NCBI GenBank assembly: GCA_018821175.1
Contig: JAHJMX010000049.1
Coordinates: 1-6,795, forward strand
DNA: 6,795 bases
Reading direction: 5' to 3'
Source: Patescibacteria group bacterium
GTDB taxonomy: Bacteria; Patescibacteriota; Gracilibacteria; UBA1369; PNNO01
A program made the position numbers and the translations under genes. How positions within the stretch are numbered: the stretch's first letter is position 1; every line of letters starts with the position of its first letter. The notes beneath the pieces were generated by a model that had not been told where the DNA came from, searched no databases, and was given only the letters and a program-made list of their open reading frames with translations. Shown here in pieces: positions 5,701 to 6,795 of the stretch.

Positions 5701-6209
5701 TGTTTGTCCAAAATTAATGCAAACCACTTATCTAAACCTGTAAAACGATCTAATTGGTTTAACAAATCACTATTATGGGAATTTTTATACAATTCAAAAA
5801 ACACTTCTTGATCTAACCCTGTAAAGCTCAATGGTTCAAAAGAAAAACTACCATATAGACTACTGTTCTTTTGTAATGAGGCTATCAACTTGAGAGCCAC
5901 TTCCTTATCCAATTCCTGGAATCTATCCAGATTTGAAAGGACATACCATGCATATCCAGAATCAATCAGTTTCAATGCTATATCTTTATCACTCAATGCA
6001 ACAAATTCAGACCTATGTTGCATAACATAAAGAACATCTTTTTTGTCCTGTGAAAGCATATTTGCCAAAATTTGAAGCGCACTATCTCTACTAGCATTTC
6101 TAATATTAGAAATATCACTATTTTGATTTAATTCCGACTCAATTTGTGAATTAAGACTTATGCCACCTTTGAGTCTTTCGGAACTATTGCCTATATTGGG
6201 ATTTACCAT
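2790..6209 (-). CDS. Giant tandem-repeat alpha-solenoid protein with an unknown C-terminal domain
   Basis: A 1139-residue protein with no signal peptide or membrane helix, so probably cytoplasmic. Residues 1-71 are Ser/Asn-rich and probably flexible, with a helix near the end. Residues 72-637 hold about 21 degenerate tandem repeats of roughly 27 residues, each predicted to be two short helices: a first half like LDxEVALKLIEAG, then a second ending VxxNLDKFxG. Such arrays build curved alpha-solenoids that bind protein or nucleic acid; which one is not known here. Residues 640-1139 are non-repetitive, mostly helical, and contain a basic stretch (RKRVRISGKK, 900-909), a His/Asp-rich cluster EWAFHHRDHRDPHKPYF (H955, H956, H959, H963) and scattered Cys (C1002, C1030, C1042, C1095, C1104). 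I recognise no catalytic family. An extended -10 promoter lies 32 bases before the ATG; no Shine-Dalgarno is seen. No terminator separates it from the lipoprotein gene 106 bases downstream, so read-through is possible. Confidence 0.9.
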   Translation of the reverse strand: MVNPNIGNSSERLKGGISLNSQIESELNQNSDISNIRNASRDSALQILANMLSQDKKDVLYVMQHRSEFVALSDKDIALKLIDSGYAWYVLSNLDRFQELDKEVALKLIASLQKNSSLYGSFSFEPLSFTGLDQEVFFELYKNSHNSDLLNQLDRFTGLDKWFALILDKHDLAVNLNKFSGLDSELALKLIEDGYVYEVENNLDSFEGLSNQVAVKLIQYSDKWRFASNLKRFKGLSCDIALELIKAGEAEFVGRYLDRFKNLDQEVALKLIEAGFGFDVVNNIGKFIELDTDYIFEKVNEKSHKKLEYLEGSRDLNKEKALSLINDEEAWYVARNLIKFRGLDEEIALKLIDVGFGYDVLRNLDKFEGFDTKVLLKWIETGAKWYFFTNFEKLPYLDHKKFVLKLIEVGDVKYVTQNLYKVNGLDKEVALELIKAGESTSVARYLDRFKYVDNEVAEKLIKAGESVAVAASLYRFAGVDHLKIAEKLGSIHVLCNLEKFEGIDQEKIISDLIRWSTPHILICNLFRINSIPHEKIADALIDAGFGKDVAENIKKFQGLDYLKIGLRLKKLGFQNYILEYFVGSNKDEAIKLLELGKIDELVEGIKWDKFNGLNKEFAIALIENGYSRIVGDKFSAFVDLKSLNIDEINSIIDCYSDGTKQIFNKGLEVFGESIIIEIITAREISRSLRVLNFMLNIRGKSELSPQAFYDNFMGPAIKALKNNDLVFMSKLHGLDSRFSEVFSIAKANMEHIPSIKRVLLSISSVKDVFRSLDTLDEFKHLCDVLYRYSLIDRPTNKPREDYYDILDKQPPLETMLDYNVPKEFLTEFRKVFLDLFSNLDEKKPYSEKAFQFNPQMYYSIKSIDLRPEDDLLEYTNRLRHLVPNAFRMRSTTQKYMNDARKRVRISGKKVDEWYEHDIGSIATYYIDMNNTNLSNEHLLYRLGLTLMKEIEWAFHHRDHRDPHKPYFKIDPSSLTDLEKSLQMLEGIKDENEFPEIITFFDCSIQKDIKNRFDRSINGRSAGFYLDGNDCKKFLGSKKGTFCEMGYQSNTLEGVNASYIKIPKSIILKIFRNLLDENSEERALFNKLKAKSKPGCSTVIYDTFCFLLTERLLYQLFLNLEKTANVKRLNELSLYDHSII
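4299..5996 (-). repeat. Array of about 21 coding repeats of roughly 81 bp
   Basis: The units begin at residues near 72, 100, 132, 159, 182, 209, 236, 263, 290, 316, 343, 370, 397, 425, 452, 479, 503, 531, 559, 584 and 613 of the repeat protein. Most are 26-28 residues; a few are shorter (units 4, 16) or longer (unit 2). Best-conserved positions are LD at the start, the ALKLI block, the following A/G pair and NLDKF. Some copies are nearly identical at DNA level: TTCTCCAGCTTTTATAAG occurs exactly at 4815-4832, 4896-4913 and 5463-5480. The first two are exactly one unit (81 bp) apart and the last two exactly seven units (567 bp) apart. This is evidence of recent unit duplication. Confidence 0.88.
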
Positions 6210-6240
6210 TTTGTTTTTATATTAATCCTAAAATCTGTTA

Positions 6241-6249
6241 ATTATAGCA
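6241..6249 (-). promoter_or_regulatory. Extended -10 promoter of the repeat-protein gene
   Basis: On the minus strand TGCTATAAT is a perfect extended -10 (TATAAT at 6241-6246, TG at 6248-6249). A clear -35 is missing at 17 bases upstream, where the sequence is TATATA-like, and an extended -10 can compensate for that. Transcription would start near 6234, giving a leader of about 25 bases without a Shine-Dalgarno. Confidence 0.5.
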
Positions 6250-6348
6250 TATTCCATGCAATTTATATAGAGGCTGCCTCTCCTCAAAACTAAATTCCAT
6301 CACAAAAATAATATTCAGCAAAACCGCTCAAACAAGCCAAAAAATCAT

Positions 6349-6455
6349 GGTGTTCCTTAGTGAACGAAGTTAGAACTAAGTTTGGTGAGAATCGGGTGAT
6401 TGGCACCCATGGTTATTCCGTTTAAGATCAAGTTAGGCGAAATTGCTTAAACACC
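6349..6455. other. Island of nested inverted repeats (candidate structured RNA or palindromic element)
   Basis: The 307-bp gap between the divergent genes holds this island in its middle. Outer arms GGTGTT (6349-6354) and AACACC (6450-6455) enclose three further stem candidates: CTTAGT/ACTAAG (6356-6361 with 6375-6380), GGGTG/CACCC with a 5-base loop (6394-6398 with 6404-6408), and TTTAAG/CTTAAA (6421-6426 with 6446-6451), the last extended by CAA/TTG across a 2-base bulge. The last stem shares two bases with the outer arm, so both cannot be complete at once. On the minus strand the island is followed by six T (6339-6344). No good reading frame is present. It could be a multi-branched RNA or a small MITE-like element. 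Confidence 0.3.
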
Positions 6456-6458
6456 ACT

Positions 6459-6486
6459 TTGACAAAACGAGAACAGTTAGTATAAC
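6459..6486 (+). promoter_or_regulatory. Sigma-70-type promoter of the right-edge gene
   Basis: A consensus -35 TTGACA (6459-6464) and a -10 TATAAC (6481-6486) are separated by 16 bases. This is the best promoter in the window. Transcription would start near 6493, about 24 bases before the ATG at 6517. Confidence 0.68.
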
Positions 6487-6493
6487 TCAACCC

Positions 6494-6508
6494 TGATTAT
6501 ATTAATCA
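6494..6508. promoter_or_regulatory. Operator-like inverted repeat in the leader of the right-edge gene
   Basis: TGATTA-TAT-TAATCA has perfect 6-bp arms around a 3-bp centre and sits at the predicted transcription start, where a bound repressor would block the promoter. The 10-mer TATATTAATC within it recurs at 6218-6227, in the leader of the divergent repeat-protein gene, hinting at a shared regulator. In AT-rich DNA the repeat could also be chance. Confidence 0.38.
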
Positions 6509-6516
6509 TAACAATT

Positions 6517-6795
6517 ATGAAGCTACAAGAATCTCCAGATAATATTGACCAAATTGTTTGTATAGAAGAAAGACCAATATCAATAACAACAAGATCTGTT
6601 ATCAACTCTCTAAGCTGTGATGAATTACAAGATCTAGTTCAAGAAATAAGAAAAGGAAGAGGCGCCAGTAAAAGAGTTTTAAGAGAAAAACGATACTTTA
6701 AAAAAGTAGAACCACTAATCTGTGGATATGGACAAGAAATACCTTTACTTGCAATTGAAATTATAATAGATGCAACAGCCCAAAAAATACAAAAA
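6517..6795 (+). CDS. Hypothetical protein, N-terminal part (cut by window edge)
   Basis: An open frame of 93 codons runs from the ATG at 6517 off the right edge. The start fits a strong promoter 24 bases upstream; there is no Shine-Dalgarno. The visible protein starts MKLQESPDNIDQIVC, then has a segment with ISITTRSVINSLSCDELQDL (residues 21-40), and a strongly basic helix (EIRKGRGASKRVLREKRYFKK, residues 43-63 in two halves). It continues with a more hydrophobic stretch (PLLAIEIIIDATAQKIQK). No signal peptide or membrane helix is apparent. The basic helix could contact nucleic acid, but that is a guess. It shares neither the 27-residue repeats nor any recognised domain with its divergent neighbour. 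Confidence 0.7.
   Translation, partial: MKLQESPDNIDQIVCIEERPISITTRSVINSLSCDELQDLVQEIRKGRGASKRVLREKRYFKKVEPLICGYGQEIPLLAIEIIIDATAQKIQK

Noticed and set aside
4299..5996. CRISPR array
   Set aside because: The 81-bp periodicity is of coding repeats within one long open frame, diverged in sequence and without unique spacers.
6369..6438. Integron attC site suggested by GTTAGAA and GTTAGGC
   Set aside because: Both copies are in the same orientation, whereas attC needs inverted GCCTAAC and GTTAGRY ends, and no cassette structure is present.
6345..6455. tRNA or tmRNA gene (minus strand ends near ACACCA)
   Set aside because: No D arm, anticodon arm or TTCRANNC T-loop can be placed in a cloverleaf.

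Overview
This is an AT-rich bacterial window with mostly single genes or pairs. I assign it only loosely. The lack of Shine-Dalgarno sequences before any start, the short leaders, a thioredoxin-dependent 1-Cys/archaeal-type peroxiredoxin, a bacterial lipoprotein signal and a very large protein of degenerate 27-residue helical repeats fit a Candidate Phyla Radiation (Patescibacteria) genome. That is inference; no rRNA or marker protein is present. The standard genetic code fits: genes end in both TGA and TAA, and glycine is written with GGN codons.

Left part (1-863): a minus-strand pair, a 60-residue Phd/YefM-like antitoxin whose stop overlaps the start of a membrane acyltransferase-3 gene that leaves the window at its left edge. 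No toxin gene is next to the antitoxin. Its promoter carries a perfect AGTGTACACT palindrome containing TGTACA, the known operator core of this antitoxin family. The 255-bp gap to the next gene also holds a GC-rich palindrome, a possible 41-codon membrane peptide or gene remnant, and a cluster of GGATAAT motifs including one exact DnaA box.

Middle (864-2790): plus-strand peroxiredoxin (864-1589) and GNAT acetyltransferase (1782-2234), separated by a stretch that looks like a start-less coding remnant. A bidirectional hairpin terminator (2249-2273) divides the GNAT gene from a convergent minus-strand lipoprotein gene (2297-2683).

Right part (2790-6795): one 1139-residue minus-strand protein takes up half of the window. 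About 21 degenerate tandem repeats of roughly 27 residues form a predicted alpha-solenoid (residues 72-637), followed by a 500-residue domain that I do not recognise and which has a His-rich cluster. It is divergently transcribed from an unrecognised plus-strand gene cut by the right edge. The 307-bp region between them holds two good promoters, an operator-like inverted repeat and a roughly 107-bp island of nested inverted repeats that could be a structured RNA or a small palindromic element.

The genes do not form one pathway. The most novel items are the repeat protein with its unknown C-terminal domain, the toxin-less Phd/YefM gene coupled to an acyltransferase, and the structured divergent intergenic region.
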